Assembly (NCBI GenBank): GCA_016840285.1
Contig: JAEOSR010000099.1
Coordinates: forward strand, 1-38,248
DNA: 38,248 bases
Direction of reading: 5' to 3'
Source of the DNA: Candidatus Hodarchaeota archaeon
GTDB lineage: Archaea; Asgardarchaeota; Heimdallarchaeia; Hodarchaeales; Hodarchaeaceae
In this document: one piece after another, positions 24,372-33,941 of the stretch
How positions within the stretch are numbered: position 1 is the stretch's first letter
Layout: every line of letters starts with the position of its first letter
The notes under the pieces: generated by a model
What the model saw: only the letters and a program-made list of their open reading frames with translations
Databases searched by the model: none
Told to the model about the DNA's origin: nothing
Made by a program: the position numbers and the translations under genes

Positions 24372-27300
24372 TTATACCTCCTTTTTAATAAAAATGCGTC
24401 GTCTCAGTAACAAACCAATACCGATTAATGACAATAGGGGAAAGATAACAGAGAATCCAGTTGAATTATCTGATATATCTGCTTCTTTTGGAGACTTTAC
24501 TAAAACAGTTACCAATGCACTTCCACGATTGCCTGCAAGATCAAATACCATAACTTCAATATTATGGAGCCCCTCAGCCAAAGAAATCTCAATTACGCAA
24601 CATGGGAAGGCAACACGAGTAACAAAAGATCCATTTACCGAAATTTCTGCTTCTGAAAAACCAGAGGAATCAATAACGCTCCAAACTATCTTAATAGTTT
24701 CACTCTGTATTGGTGTCTCAAGGTTCTTACTAGGCCTTATAATTGTGACAATTGGAGGGATGGAATCTACTGTGAAAAATATAGTTTCATGTGCAATATT
24801 ACCAGCACTATCAGAACCATAAGCATGTAGTAGATAAGAACCATCTGATAAGCTGACATTCACTTGTTGTGACCACGATTGATTTTGGATATCAACTCCT
24901 TCAATATTGTATATCAACCATAAAATATCGTTGTCACCAGAAAGATCAATAAGAACCTCAGTTCCATAAATACCATTTGTGGGGCTTAAAATGCTTAATT
25001 CGGGAGGAGTGGTATCAACATTGAATGTGGCTTGAACATGAATAGTATTACCTGATGAATCATTCCCATAAGCATGAATTGTATAAGTACCATCGTCGAC
25101 TATTCGATCCAAACTAGCAGTCCAACTCTGATTTATTGTATCTAATTCCTCGATGAAATACCAATAATATTCAGCATTACCTGATAGATAGATGGAAATA
25201 GTTTCAGTTGAATAAGTTGTTTCAGTTGGGCTTTCGATATTTAATACAAGAAGTGAGGAACCAATAAGGACATGAGGAGAAATCTCTAGAGTACTATTAT
25301 TCGTTCCATCACTTACATGAAGAGTAAAATACCAGTCGTCTCCATCAGCAGTTTCACTTGAAGGAATGATATTTTGGTTCATATAAGCAGCTTGTTCAAT
25401 TCCGTCTTTGTACCAGGTAATAAAAAAGCTATTTTGTAGGTCTCCATCAGCATCAGTATAATCCCAATTAGCAACAAGATTTTCAGTTGTATTAGGATAT
25501 TCAGGGATTAAAACAATGTTATTGACTGTTGGAGGTGAGTTTGCAATTACAACAACCGAGGAGTTCACTAAATCACTCCATAATCCTCCATTATCTCGAA
25601 CTCCAATAGATACCAACCATTCTTGGTTCTTCAAGGTATAATTTGCAGGAATAATGGAATTGTTCTCAAGTTGTGTTTGTCCTACCCCGTATAAATACCA
25701 AAGGATTAAAACTGATGATTCACTGTCTTGTGAATCAGGATCATTAAACTCCCAAGTAACTGTTAAAAGATCAGTGGTATATATTGTAGTCGAAGCTTCG
25801 TTTATCTGAACATTTGAAGCTGTTGGAGCGGAATTAATTATAACAACGGTATTAGAGACATATAGTGAAGAATAAATAGTTCCATCTGAAACTTGAATGG
25901 TGTAGTACCAACTTTCGTCCCGATTGGTAGCCGTTGAAGGTACACTTGACAAGTTAGCAAGACTGCCTACTTGAATTCCATTTCGGTACCAATTAATTAT
26001 TGGTTGAGTTTCTACATCAAGATCAATATCAAGAAATACCCAAGATGTAGATAGAATCTGGCTTGTATTGGGCGAAATAGGGGTTAATGTAACATTTGTA
26101 GCGACTGGTGTTGAATTCTGAACAATGATAATTAATGTTTGGAGGTTACTCCAATACAAACCGTCATATGATCTGACTGTGGCATTCCACACATCTCCCT
26201 TGATAAGAGTAGAAGTAGGAATTGTAACTAAGTCATCATAAGCAGGTTGATAGATAGCGTTCCTAAACCAGCGAATCTCTACTGTTACTTCAGGATCCCC
26301 ATCTATATCGTAATAATCATAACTTAAAGTTAAATTATCATTGCCATGTAAAGGGAAAGGAGAGAAAGTGAGATTATCAACTACTGGTGGTGCATTTGGA
26401 GTTAAAGCAATAGTTACAGAGAGAGAAGATTCTACAGTACTATAATCCTCTCCATCATACACACTTATCGTATAATTCCAATTTTCCCCTATAGAAGTAT
26501 TACCTGCAGTAACAACGAGACTATCGTTTAGACTCGCAATCAACATACCATTCCGATACCAAAGAATTCTTCTAGAGGGGGTTGATTCTGGATCTCCATC
26601 AGCATCAGTAAATGTATAGCCTACAACCAGATCTGTATCATCTTGTACTTGAACTGGGGAGCTGAAACCATTAATCGTCACATCTGATACAATAGGGGGA
26701 GTATTTTGAACAATAATTGTTGATGATGCTTGGAAAGCACTCCACTCTAAACCATCATATGATTTGACGGTGATATTCCACACATCTCCCTTGATAAGAG
26801 CAGAAGCAGGAATTGTAACTAAGTCATCATAAGAAGGTTGATAGATAGCGTTCCTAAACCAGCGGATCTCTTCTGTTACTTCAGGATCCCCATCTATATC
26901 GTAATAATCGTAACTTAAAGTTAAATCATCATTGCTATGTAAGGGGAACGGAGAGAGAGTGAGATTACCGACTACTGGGGGAGTATTTTGAACTATACTC
27001 GTTGATGACTCTTGGAGACTACTCCAATCCATACTGTCATATGATCTGACTGTGACATTCCACACATTTCCCTTGATAAGAGCAGAAGCAGGAATTGTAA
27101 CTAAGTCATCATAAGTAGGTTGATAGATAGCGTTCCTAAACCAGCGAATTTCTGCTGTAACCTCAGGATCCCCGTCCACATCGTAATAATCATAACTCAG
27201 AGTTAAATCATCATAGCTATGCAAGGGAATGGGACTGAGAGTGAGATTGTCGACTACAGGTGGCGTATTTGGAGCTACAGCAATAGCAGCAGAGGGAGAG

Positions 27301-29771
27301 AATTCTACAGTACTATAACTTTCTCCATCATTCACACTTATAGTATAATACCAAGTATCCCCTATAGAGGTATTACCTGCAGTAACAACGAGACTATCGT
27401 TTAGACTCACAATCAAAATACTATTTTGATACCACAGAATTTTTCTAGAGGAGGTCAACTCGAGATCTCCATCTGCATCAGCAAAAACATAACCTACAAC
27501 CAGGTTTGTATCATCTTGTACTTGAACTGGGGAACTGAAACCATTAATTGTCACACTCGAAGCAACAGGGAGAGCATTTTGCACAATTATAGTTATATCT
27601 TGGATGTCACTCCACTCCAAACCGTCATATGATTTGACAGTGGCATTCCAAATCTCTCCCTTAGTATGAGCAGAAGCAGGAATTATAAATGAATCATCAT
27701 ATGCAGGTTGATAGATAGCGTTCTTAAACCAACGAATTTCTGCTGTAACCTCTGGATTTCCATCCATATCGTAATAATCATAACTTAGAGTTAAATCATC
27801 ATATGTATGCAAGGGGAAGGGAGTAAGAGTGAGATTACCAACAAGTGGAGGGTGATTTACGAAGACATTCCCAGGATGGGTGGGAGACGTGTATTCATTC
27901 CCACTGGTGTCGTTCACAATAATTTGAAAATCGATAGGACCATTAGCCATAACCAATGTGTTATTCATATACGCTAAGATATTACTCCCAAAGGTTGTGT
28001 ACTGAACCATGGCTGCTTTGAGGTAGTAAGTAGTAACATTAACAATGACTGTATCGATCGCACCCCAAGGGTCTGAAACATTTGCATGAAAAGTGTTATT
28101 TTCTGTGATATATTCCCAATCAAGAACATTGGGGGATACAGAATCGAGATTAAAGGTGTGATTTTTAGGACTTGAAGGTGAAGTCAGATAATTTCCAAGG
28201 GAATCAGAAGCATTTACAATCTGATATTCATAATATCCTCCAAATTCAACTGAAACTTGATAAATCCAGTGTGTAGTATTAAAATTCATACTGTATTCGG
28301 TTCCGTTTATTTTAACCTCTGCAGAATCGACAGATGTAACATCAGTGATATTTGCCCAGAAGGTCACAGTTCCTGAACCTGGATCATCTACTCCAAAATC
28401 CAACACAATAGGGGGCTCAGTATCAGGGAGGTGTTCCTCCATTCCAATAGAATAAAAACTCAATGGATTAAGTTGATTGTTAAATTCAGTAGCAATCCAG
28501 TCAGGAGAACTAACGATATTTGATAACCGCACTTCATCCATGAAACCATCAATAGGATAAGTGGGCGAGGGGATTTCAAGGCCCGCAGATGAATCAATAT
28601 TTCCAATCAAACTTGCATTAGAACTATCTACAAGTGCACCATTAACAAAAAGAGAAAGAGTATCAGTAGAGCGATCAAGTTGAGTAACAACATAATACCA
28701 CGTATCAAACGCAAAATTTCCAGGAAAGGCTTCTACAACTTCAACTGAATCCTGTACTATCGCTTGATAATAAGAAATAGGAGAAGCATCTGAAAAAACT
28801 GAATAACCAGGATCTCCAGCCCACCTCGCACCTTTCTGAATAAATCCTTGGAAAGAACCAGTATCCTGATTCACTCTTGACCAAAAACTAATGGAAAAGT
28901 CTCCTAAACCAAAATCAAGATGTCCATCTCCAGGATCACTCGTATTGAATCGACCTGAAGGATCAAAACGGTAGGAGGGGCCAGTTTTTCCTAGTACTCC
29001 ACGAGTAACACCTCCTGAAACCATTCCATCCGTCTTGAAAGAAGTAGAGTCATTCGCATTCCCAAATTGCTCGCTTAGATGCCACACGCCGACATAAGTG
29101 TCATCCCAAACTTCACCAATGTGTTCTTGACTCCCAACAGTGTGGTTACCATAATACATAGAAATTAAGGAATTCTGGGTGCTAGAGAGATTAGTTTTAA
29201 TCCATGTGACTAAACGAGCATGAGTAGCATTGTGGTTTGGCTCGTATACTTCAATCTCATGATCTAATTGATTACCAAACAAGTCTGTGAACACAATGTC
29301 ATCACCATCAGTTTGAGCAGTTGAACGTAAACTCGTGTCATATATTTCAATAAACACTGGAAAATTCATTAAGTCTGAGGATACCTTTGAAGCGTCGATG
29401 GTGATATTTTTCCGAAATGGCCACCGAGTATCAGCCCAGCCTGGAATAGAGAATTGCGATTGAATGTCCAGACGAACACCAGATATTCCAAAATTATCAT
29501 TTGAGTTTGCATTTGAATTTTCTTGGGAAAAAGATTGATGAAAATGGCTTCCCATGAGTAAAGGAATCCTCTTACCATCTGGTTCGAGTTTATCCTCTTC
29601 TTGTGGTTGAATTTTATGAAAAGAATTAAAATTAATTATCAGAAAATCTTCAAAAACAACTATTATGCTAATCAGGCTAAAAATTAGATAAAATCGCCAA
29701 AGAAGAGATACACCTCTCTTCCAAGTTCTAATAGGCACTTTCGGTATTTTTTTCAGGTGAAAGACCTCCAA
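24372..29771 (-). CDS. Giant surface protein: DUF2341, LamG and nine Ig/PKD-like repeats
   Basis: 1799 residues. A hydrophobic N-terminal segment (about 22-48) serves as signal or anchor. A DUF2341 domain (about 110-210, RWPFRKNITIDASKV) and a LamG/concanavalin-like domain (about 225-445, GVWHLSEQFG, FWSRVNQ) follow: carbohydrate- or ligand-binding modules. After an Ig-like spacer come nine tandem beta domains of ~95 residues (about 637-1507) of which numbers 1, 3, 4 and 6 are near-identical (type A: DDLTLSYDYYDxDGDPEV) and 2 and 5 share another sequence (type B). Three more Ig-like domains precede a C-terminal helix and RRRIFIKKEV. A stalk-like adhesin or S-layer-associated protein is inferred. 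Confidence 0.8.
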   Translation of the reverse strand: MEVFHLKKIPKVPIRTWKRGVSLLWRFYLIFSLISIIVVFEDFLIINFNSFHKIQPQEEDKLEPDGKRIPLLMGSHFHQSFSQENSNANSNDNFGISGVRLDIQSQFSIPGWADTRWPFRKNITIDASKVSSDLMNFPVFIEIYDTSLRSTAQTDGDDIVFTDLFGNQLDHEIEVYEPNHNATHARLVTWIKTNLSSTQNSLISMYYGNHTVGSQEHIGEVWDDTYVGVWHLSEQFGNANDSTSFKTDGMVSGGVTRGVLGKTGPSYRFDPSGRFNTSDPGDGHLDFGLGDFSISFWSRVNQDTGSFQGFIQKGARWAGDPGYSVFSDASPISYYQAIVQDSVEVVEAFPGNFAFDTWYYVVTQLDRSTDTLSLFVNGALVDSSNASLIGNIDSSAGLEIPSPTYPIDGFMDEVRLSNIVSSPDWIATEFNNQLNPLSFYSIGMEEHLPDTEPPIVLDFGVDDPGSGTVTFWANITDVTSVDSAEVKINGTEYSMNFNTTHWIYQVSVEFGGYYEYQIVNASDSLGNYLTSPSSPKNHTFNLDSVSPNVLDWEYITENNTFHANVSDPWGAIDTVIVNVTTYYLKAAMVQYTTFGSNILAYMNNTLVMANGPIDFQIIVNDTSGNEYTSPTHPGNVFVNHPPLVGNLTLTPFPLHTYDDLTLSYDYYDMDGNPEVTAEIRWFKNAIYQPAYDDSFIIPASAHTKGEIWNATVKSYDGLEWSDIQDITIIVQNALPVASSVTINGFSSPVQVQDDTNLVVGYVFADADGDLELTSSRKILWYQNSILIVSLNDSLVVTAGNTSIGDTWYYTISVNDGESYSTVEFSPSAAIAVAPNTPPVVDNLTLSPIPLHSYDDLTLSYDYYDVDGDPEVTAEIRWFRNAIYQPTYDDLVTIPASALIKGNVWNVTVRSYDSMDWSSLQESSTSIVQNTPPVVGNLTLSPFPLHSNDDLTLSYDYYDIDGDPEVTEEIRWFRNAIYQPSYDDLVTIPASALIKGDVWNITVKSYDGLEWSAFQASSTIIVQNTPPIVSDVTINGFSSPVQVQDDTDLVVGYTFTDADGDPESTPSRRILWYRNGMLIASLNDSLVVTAGNTSIGENWNYTISVYDGEDYSTVESSLSVTIALTPNAPPVVDNLTFSPFPLHGNDNLTLSYDYYDIDGDPEVTVEIRWFRNAIYQPAYDDLVTIPTSTLIKGDVWNATVRSYDGLYWSNLQTLIIIVQNSTPVATNVTLTPISPNTSQILSTSWVFLDIDLDVETQPIINWYRNGIQVGSLANLSSVPSTATNRDESWYYTIQVSDGTIYSSLYVSNTVVIINSAPTASNVQINEASTTIYTTDLLTVTWEFNDPDSQDSESSVLILWYLYGVGQTQLENNSIIPANYTLKNQEWLVSIGVRDNGGLWSDLVNSSVVVIANSPPTVNNIVLIPEYPNTTENLVANWDYTDADGDLQNSFFITWYKDGIEQAAYMNQNIIPSSETADGDDWYFTLHVSDGTNNSTLEISPHVLIGSSLLVLNIESPTETTYSTETISIYLSGNAEYYWYFIEELDTINQSWTASLDRIVDDGTYTIHAYGNDSSGNTIHVQATFNVDTTPPELSILSPTNGIYGTEVLIDLSGDNDILWLIYNIEGVDIQNQSWSQQVNVSLSDGSYLLHAYGSDSAGNIAHETIFFTVDSIPPIVTIIRPSKNLETPIQSETIKIVWSVIDSSGFSEAEISVNGSFVTRVAFPCCVIEISLAEGLHNIEVMVFDLAGNRGSALVTVLVKSPKEADISDNSTGFSVIFPLLSLIGIGLLLRRRIFIKKEV
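25250..27860 (-). repeat. Tandem Ig/PKD-like repeats in an A-B-A, A-B-A order
   Basis: Units of about 280-300 bp. Approximate limits (right to left): 27860-27575 A, 27573-27270 B, 27267-26985 A, 26983-26700 A, 26698-26395 B, 26393-26113 A, then three divergent units down to about 25250. Blocks such as GATAGATAGCGTTC and CCATATGATYTGAC-like stretches recur almost unchanged at the DNA level in type A. The ABA triplet occurs twice, so a three-unit segment was duplicated recently. Confidence 0.75.
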
Positions 29772-30217
29772 TTATTATTGACCCTCTACTATTGCAATTA
29801 AACAAGGACTAGAATCAGTACTGAAAGGTCTGCAGCGCTGAAGAACATTCGATTGTCTTTTGTGCCAATTAGGTTAGAAGAATCTTGATCACGATGAAAG
29901 GACCAAGAATAAATCCCTAAAGATCAAATACATTCACGATTTTATATTTAAACCTCATAAGCTTAAGTAAATACTAAGAGAGAGTATTCTAGCAAATTCA
30001 AGTACAATTCTAAGTCTCATATTTTGAGGATCCACAGCTGTAAGTGTAGAAAAGCTCTAAAGTTATTAAAAAGAACTAAATAATTCCTTCGCACATTGAA
30101 AATCATGCCATATCAAAATAATATCTCAGGAATGAACTCAAATCATGTTCATCTATCCATCTATCCGCTAGAGGGGAGATAGACTGGAAGAAAACATCCT
30201 TGATGCTCATTCCTGAC
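29772..30217. other. Upstream region of the giant-protein operon
   Basis: About 450 bases. The right part holds nothing I can identify; the left end must carry the leftward promoter of the surface operon. No ORF with protein-like content was seen. Confidence 0.35.
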
Positions 30218-30317
30218 TCACAACCAACGTCTAACCCGCTTTTTATACTCTAGATACTTTTCTCCAAATGCCTCTCTTCTGGAAATGATAGAGGTTTCAA
30301 AGGTCACAGAATAATCT
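30218..30317 (-). pseudogene. C-terminal remnant of an ICMT/PEMT-type methyltransferase
   Basis: Leftward frame: SRREAFGEKYLEYKKRVRRW then Leu and TGA. F-G-x-x-Y-x-x-Y-x-x-x-V-x-R-W/F is the closing motif of isoprenylcysteine/phospholipid methyltransferases, as at 5776 and 36544. The frame is closed by a stop after about 33 codons, and the SAM motif is absent. Confidence 0.6.
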
Positions 30318-30430
30318 CATTCATGTTATCGGGGGGCAAAAAACTGAGGCACAAAAAAAGCCTATACTAAAATGTAGATAATTATATAAGAAAAATTGAA
30401 AGTACAAATAACGTGATAGGTGAATAATAG

Positions 30431-30598
30431 ATGAAACGAGCAGATCCTAGATCCCTAACGGAAGCAGATTATATCCGGGCAAAAAGGAATGTGGAAAAAA
30501 CAAAAAAACTCCTTAACAAAGGAAAGACACCTAACCAGTTAATTCTTGAATTACTTAATGTGATATCTCATGACAGATCTCTTAAGAACGATAGTTGA
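30431..30598 (+). CDS. 55-residue basic protein overlapping the nucleotidyltransferase gene
   Basis: ATG at 30431, TGA at 30596-30598, overlapping the next gene's ATG (30570) by 29 bases. The product is basic and helical (TEADYIRAKRNVEKTKKLLN, then TPNQLILELLNVISH). No family is recognised. The overlap indicates coupled translation, and a short partner before a nucleotidyltransferase-like gene is a toxin-antitoxin-like layout. It is preceded by an A/T-rich stretch at about 30380-30392 (ATTATATAAG) that could be its TATA box. Confidence 0.6.
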   Translation: MKRADPRSLTEADYIRAKRNVEKTKKLLNKGKTPNQLILELLNVISHDRSLKNDS

Positions 30599-31145
30599 TG
30601 TTTGTGAATCATTGAATATCCCTTGGGTAATTATAGGTGGTTTAGCATTACCTGCTTATGGTGTAACCAGAACAACTCTAGATTTAGATATAGCTATTCA
30701 CGTAAAAACTGATCAAGAGCTCCAATTAGTAATCAATAATTTGGAGGCCAATCACATAAAAACAGTACAGAAACCAAAAATCTCCCATTTAGTATTTACT
30801 GTTTTCAGTACTAAGTATCATGATGAAGCGGAAATTTGGTTACATCCCTGTGATGCTTTTATTTGGGATAATGAAATGATTAATAGAATCAAAGTTGTAA
30901 CTGGTGAAATCAATATAAGAGTATTGGCTCCAGAAGACTTTATAATGACAAAGCTAGCAAGAATGGATCGCTCTACCATAGATCTACAAGATATCGTTCA
31001 AGTTATTCTTTCAGAAAAAAAGCTAGATTGGACTTATCTCATTAAACGAACTGTAAAATTAGAATTATTTACAGATTTACAGGAATTAGCTAAAAACATC
31101 AAAAAACTTAATTCAGAAGTGCTTATTCCGAATGAACTTCTATGA
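30570..31145 (+). CDS. Nucleotidyltransferase-fold protein (AbiEii/MNT-like)
   Basis: 191 residues. IPWVIIGGLALPAYGVTRTT followed by LDLDIAI (about 18-44) is the GG-x-A-x8-R-x-T-x-D-x-D signature of minimal nucleotidyltransferase folds, with D40/D42-like carboxylates as metal ligands. PEDFIMTKLARMDRSTIDLQDI (about 122-143) is the second conserved block of the AbiEii/DUF6036-type group. Members modify tRNA or proteins by nucleotide transfer and often act as toxins or phage-defence effectors, though many are uncharacterised. It overlaps a 55-residue ORF upstream. No HEPN partner is nearby. Confidence 0.75.
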   Translation: MTDLLRTIVDVCESLNIPWVIIGGLALPAYGVTRTTLDLDIAIHVKTDQELQLVINNLEANHIKTVQKPKISHLVFTVFSTKYHDEAEIWLHPCDAFIWDNEMINRIKVVTGEINIRVLAPEDFIMTKLARMDRSTIDLQDIVQVILSEKKLDWTYLIKRTVKLELFTDLQELAKNIKKLNSEVLIPNELL

Positions 31146-31225
31146 ACCTTTTTTTTCTTGAATTTTAAAAAAACCGAAAAACGATCTCAGAAGAATTGTT
31201 AGATAAAAAATTAGAAACTGAATTT

Positions 31226-32541
31226 CAATGTCGCCAATGTGCCCAGTACTTCGTATCACCTCCACGAAAACACTGCATGTTCCCTAAACAACGCCCGATC
31301 CCATGATGTGTGGAGAAATTCACAGAAATCATTTGCTGTATAAACAAAATCCGATCGACACCTGCGACTGGTTCTTTTTAATAGTTTAAGCGGAGCCTTA
31401 AAGTAGGCCCAGAAATTACATAACCAAAATGCTAGGAGAACGAGGATATATCGAAGAGCTGGGTGTCGAGAGCAACTGAAAATCTGAAATCGATGCATTT
31501 GTCTATAATAGGTCTCAATCGTGAAACGTTGTCGATAAAGTTGGTAGATCTTCCTTCCTGACATGTTGCAGGTGGGAGGGGCAATTAGAGCAAAAACACG
31601 TGATTTTTCTTTATAGAGAACAAGTTTAACGGGAAATCTCTTACGTGTATGACCTTTATTCAGCCTATAATCTACAACTAGACTAGTTCCTGTTTGATGC
31701 AATTCTTCTTGGTGTTTTTGTACCAGAGGTTTGACTCCTGCATTAACACGTCCTCTAATAATAAAGAACACCTGTTCACGAATGAACCACTGGATTAAAT
31801 CCCAATTATAGAAACCACCATCCGCGAACACTCCAATAATTTTCTCTCTAGTGATTAGAGGTGTTAAAAGGCTCTGAACTGTCTTGAATAATGAAAACTC
31901 TTTGGGAATGAGTTGGACCCCTAACGTAATCGGTTCAGGTGCATTTAGCCAAATAACCGTAATATACTCATAAAACCTGTGGGTACTGGCTTTCTTCTTG
32001 CCTCCACGAATATAATCGGATGTGGTCCTTGCATAATTGGGATCAGTATGAAAATCGATCGCTAGTAACATGCCTTGTTTTCGTACGAGTTGAAAATTCT
32101 CAGGAAGGCTCTCTAATTACTGTTGAAACCCAATTTGTTGTGAGATCCTGATATCTTCAACGGAATCGGTTTTTAACCACGCTAATGTAGCCTCACCTGA
32201 GGGAATTAATAGCTGTTGTTCTCGGAGATCCCTAGCTTTGCGAGAAATAGAAGTTCGATCTATAGCAGCAAGTAAAAGTAATTATAGTCTGGATTTCATG
32301 GTGAAAGGCGAGTTGGTTGGGATAAAGTTCGATAATAGATGAAATCTGTCTAACCACCTTACCACAAACTTTATAAGAGTTGGAGTTTTTCTAGCTTTTC
32401 GTGGTGGAAAGCGAGGTAACTTAAGTTTAGCCATTTGAGTTATTTCTCGCTGGATTCCACTTTTAAAGGTTTCTCCTCCAATTTTTCCAGAAAAATTCAA
32501 CAATTGAAGTTACGAAGTACTGCAGCCTTTTACGACATTTG
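31226..32541 (-). mobile_element. IS4-superfamily-like insertion sequence, about 1.3 kb
   Basis: The left end (31226-31255) and the reverse complement of the right end (32511-32541) share AATGTCG, then a spacer, then CAGTACTTCGTA, an imperfect terminal inverted repeat of about 30 bases. Between them is a leftward DDE transposase frame broken by two stops. No convincing target duplication is visible outside the ends. Solo ends of the same family occur at 15847, 23332, 34612, 35338 and 38230. Confidence 0.75.
31256..32503 (-). pseudogene. IS4-like DDE transposase with two in-frame stops
   Basis: One continuous frame of about 416 codons, stopped only by TAA at 32282-32284 and TAA at 32117-32119. 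LLAIDFHTDPNYA carries the first Asp, VFADGGFYNWDLIQWF the second, and YRQRFTIETYYRQMHR the Glu in a Y-x2-R-x3-E-x6-H version of the IS4 YREK signature. The longest intact part starts at ATG 32071 and lacks the N-terminal DNA-binding region. With no frameshifts, inactivation looks recent; suppression of the stops is unlikely but not excluded. Confidence 0.8.
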
Positions 32542-32625
32542 TAATAATTATTCGATTAGAGATTTATTTCTAGATTGCATAATTGAGCTAATCATCCAAC
32601 CCCTCCGGTTCTCCTTCGGGTTGTT

Positions 32626-33534
32626 TTAAGGATTTATTGCTTTCAATTCATCATAGTTCAGCACTAAATCTGATAAAAATTCTCCAGTTATGTCTAATAG
32701 TTTAGTTGCACTATCCGAAACAATATTTATTTGATAGGTGGTATCAAGACGATTTCGTGAATATACAAACCATGATATTGGTTCTAATAGTTTATTTGAA
32801 TATTCTTTTCCTGTTTTTTCGATTGCGTCAATTGACCGACTGGATCTTTCGTCAGAATTAGCCCCCCACATAAGAGGGTAAACAAACCTTCGTTTTGTGT
32901 CTTTGCGAAAAACCAGTGAATCCTCCGTGGTTCTTGTATTAATAACAGATTGACCTAAAAATCTACTATTAGATACAAGGAGTATGTTTCCTGTTGGGAG
33001 TGTGATTTTTGTATAATTCACGGTGATTTCTTTCACCCGTCCTTCAATTTTAGTATCTGGAAGAATAATATAATCACCAATTAAGAAAGGTCTAGCTGCC
33101 ATTATATAGAGACCAGCTAAAAAATTTCCCATGGTAGTAGTAGAGGCAAATCCAATTGCAGTTCCTAAAATTGCTGAAATACCCAATAAAGTGCCTTGAA
33201 AAGCAGGAAAATTGTTCAAAAATGCGATAATACAAAAAGGGATAATGATCATTCTACCAAGGACTCTTAATGTATTAATAACAGTTTTTGTCATTCTAAC
33301 GCTCATGGCTTCGAGAATCGAACTCCAAATTAACAATAATACGATTGTTATTAATATCCAAATAAGCAGTAGAATCGCTAGGTTGAAAAAAGCATCATAT
33401 GTACCAGGTTCAGTTAAATTGTCAATTTCAATCCCAATGAAGTCATCATACCCAAGATTATGTGAAGCTATAATTCCGATAAGGATGAAAAAATAAATGA
33501 GAGTTAACGAAAATTTCGTTTTACTAATTTTCAT
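32626..33534 (-). CDS. MscS-family mechanosensitive channel
   Basis: 302 residues. Three or four N-terminal membrane helices (about 8-28, 45-70, 85-107) are followed by the pore helix region GISAILGTAIGFASTTTMGNFLAGLYIMAARPF (about 115-147; small residues Gly/Ala alternate as in TM3 of MscS) and the beta domain IGDYIILPDTKIEGRVKEITVNYTKI with PTGNILLVSN. The channel opens under membrane tension to release solutes. It is slightly longer than E. coli MscS and has an extra cytoplasmic tail. The flanking insertion sequence ends 85 bases from its stop. Confidence 0.88.
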   Translation of the reverse strand: MKISKTKFSLTLIYFFILIGIIASHNLGYDDFIGIEIDNLTEPGTYDAFFNLAILLLIWILITIVLLLIWSSILEAMSVRMTKTVINTLRVLGRMIIIPFCIIAFLNNFPAFQGTLLGISAILGTAIGFASTTTMGNFLAGLYIMAARPFLIGDYIILPDTKIEGRVKEITVNYTKITLPTGNILLVSNSRFLGQSVINTRTTEDSLVFRKDTKRRFVYPLMWGANSDERSSRSIDAIEKTGKEYSNKLLEPISWFVYSRNRLDTTYQINIVSDSATKLLDITGEFLSDLVLNYDELKAINP

Positions 33535-33733
33535 TTCAAATACAGCCCGTTAATTGAATTTTGAAATCAGGTCACCTTACAATTAGAAAGGCTAGATTTT
33601 AATTTAACTTTTAAAAAGTATCTTTAACTTTCATTAATTTAACTTTCATAAAGATAAAATACCTTAACGAAGAAAAAAGAAAACTTATACAATGATTTTC
33701 AAGGTTATATGGGCAATTTATGAGGAATTGTGA

Positions 33734-33916
33734 ATGAGTGAAACAGCTTTTCTTTACACTCTTATCATTGTTATCTTTATTGGAATTCTGGCGGGTAGGG
33801 CTGCAGAAATCTATAAATTTCCAAAAATGATTCCGTTAATACTCACAGGATTATTCATTACATTGATGGCTACGACCCTTAGCTTCAAAAACAGAAGCAA
33901 TAAAAGAAATAAGTGA
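33734..33916 (+). pseudogene. N-terminal fragment of a cation/proton antiporter-like protein
   Basis: 60 residues: LYTLIIVIFIGILAGRAAEIYKFPKMIPLILTGLFI resembles the first two helices of CPA1/NhaP antiporters (GxLAGxxAExxxxPxxxPLLLxG). The remaining ten or so helices are missing. After ATTLSF the frame turns into a charged tail and stops. A 13-bp direct repeat (ACCCTTAGCTTCA, 33875-33887 and 34501-34513) brackets the following 626 bases, and joining the repeats would extend the fragment with another hydrophobic stretch ending at 34548. Confidence 0.55.
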
Positions 33917-33941
33917 ATTAGATGAACTCCTTGTTCAAAAA

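Noticed and set aside
25250..27860. CRISPR-like periodic repeats
   Set aside because: The periodicity is coding: protein domains of about 95 residues in one open frame, not short repeats with spacers.
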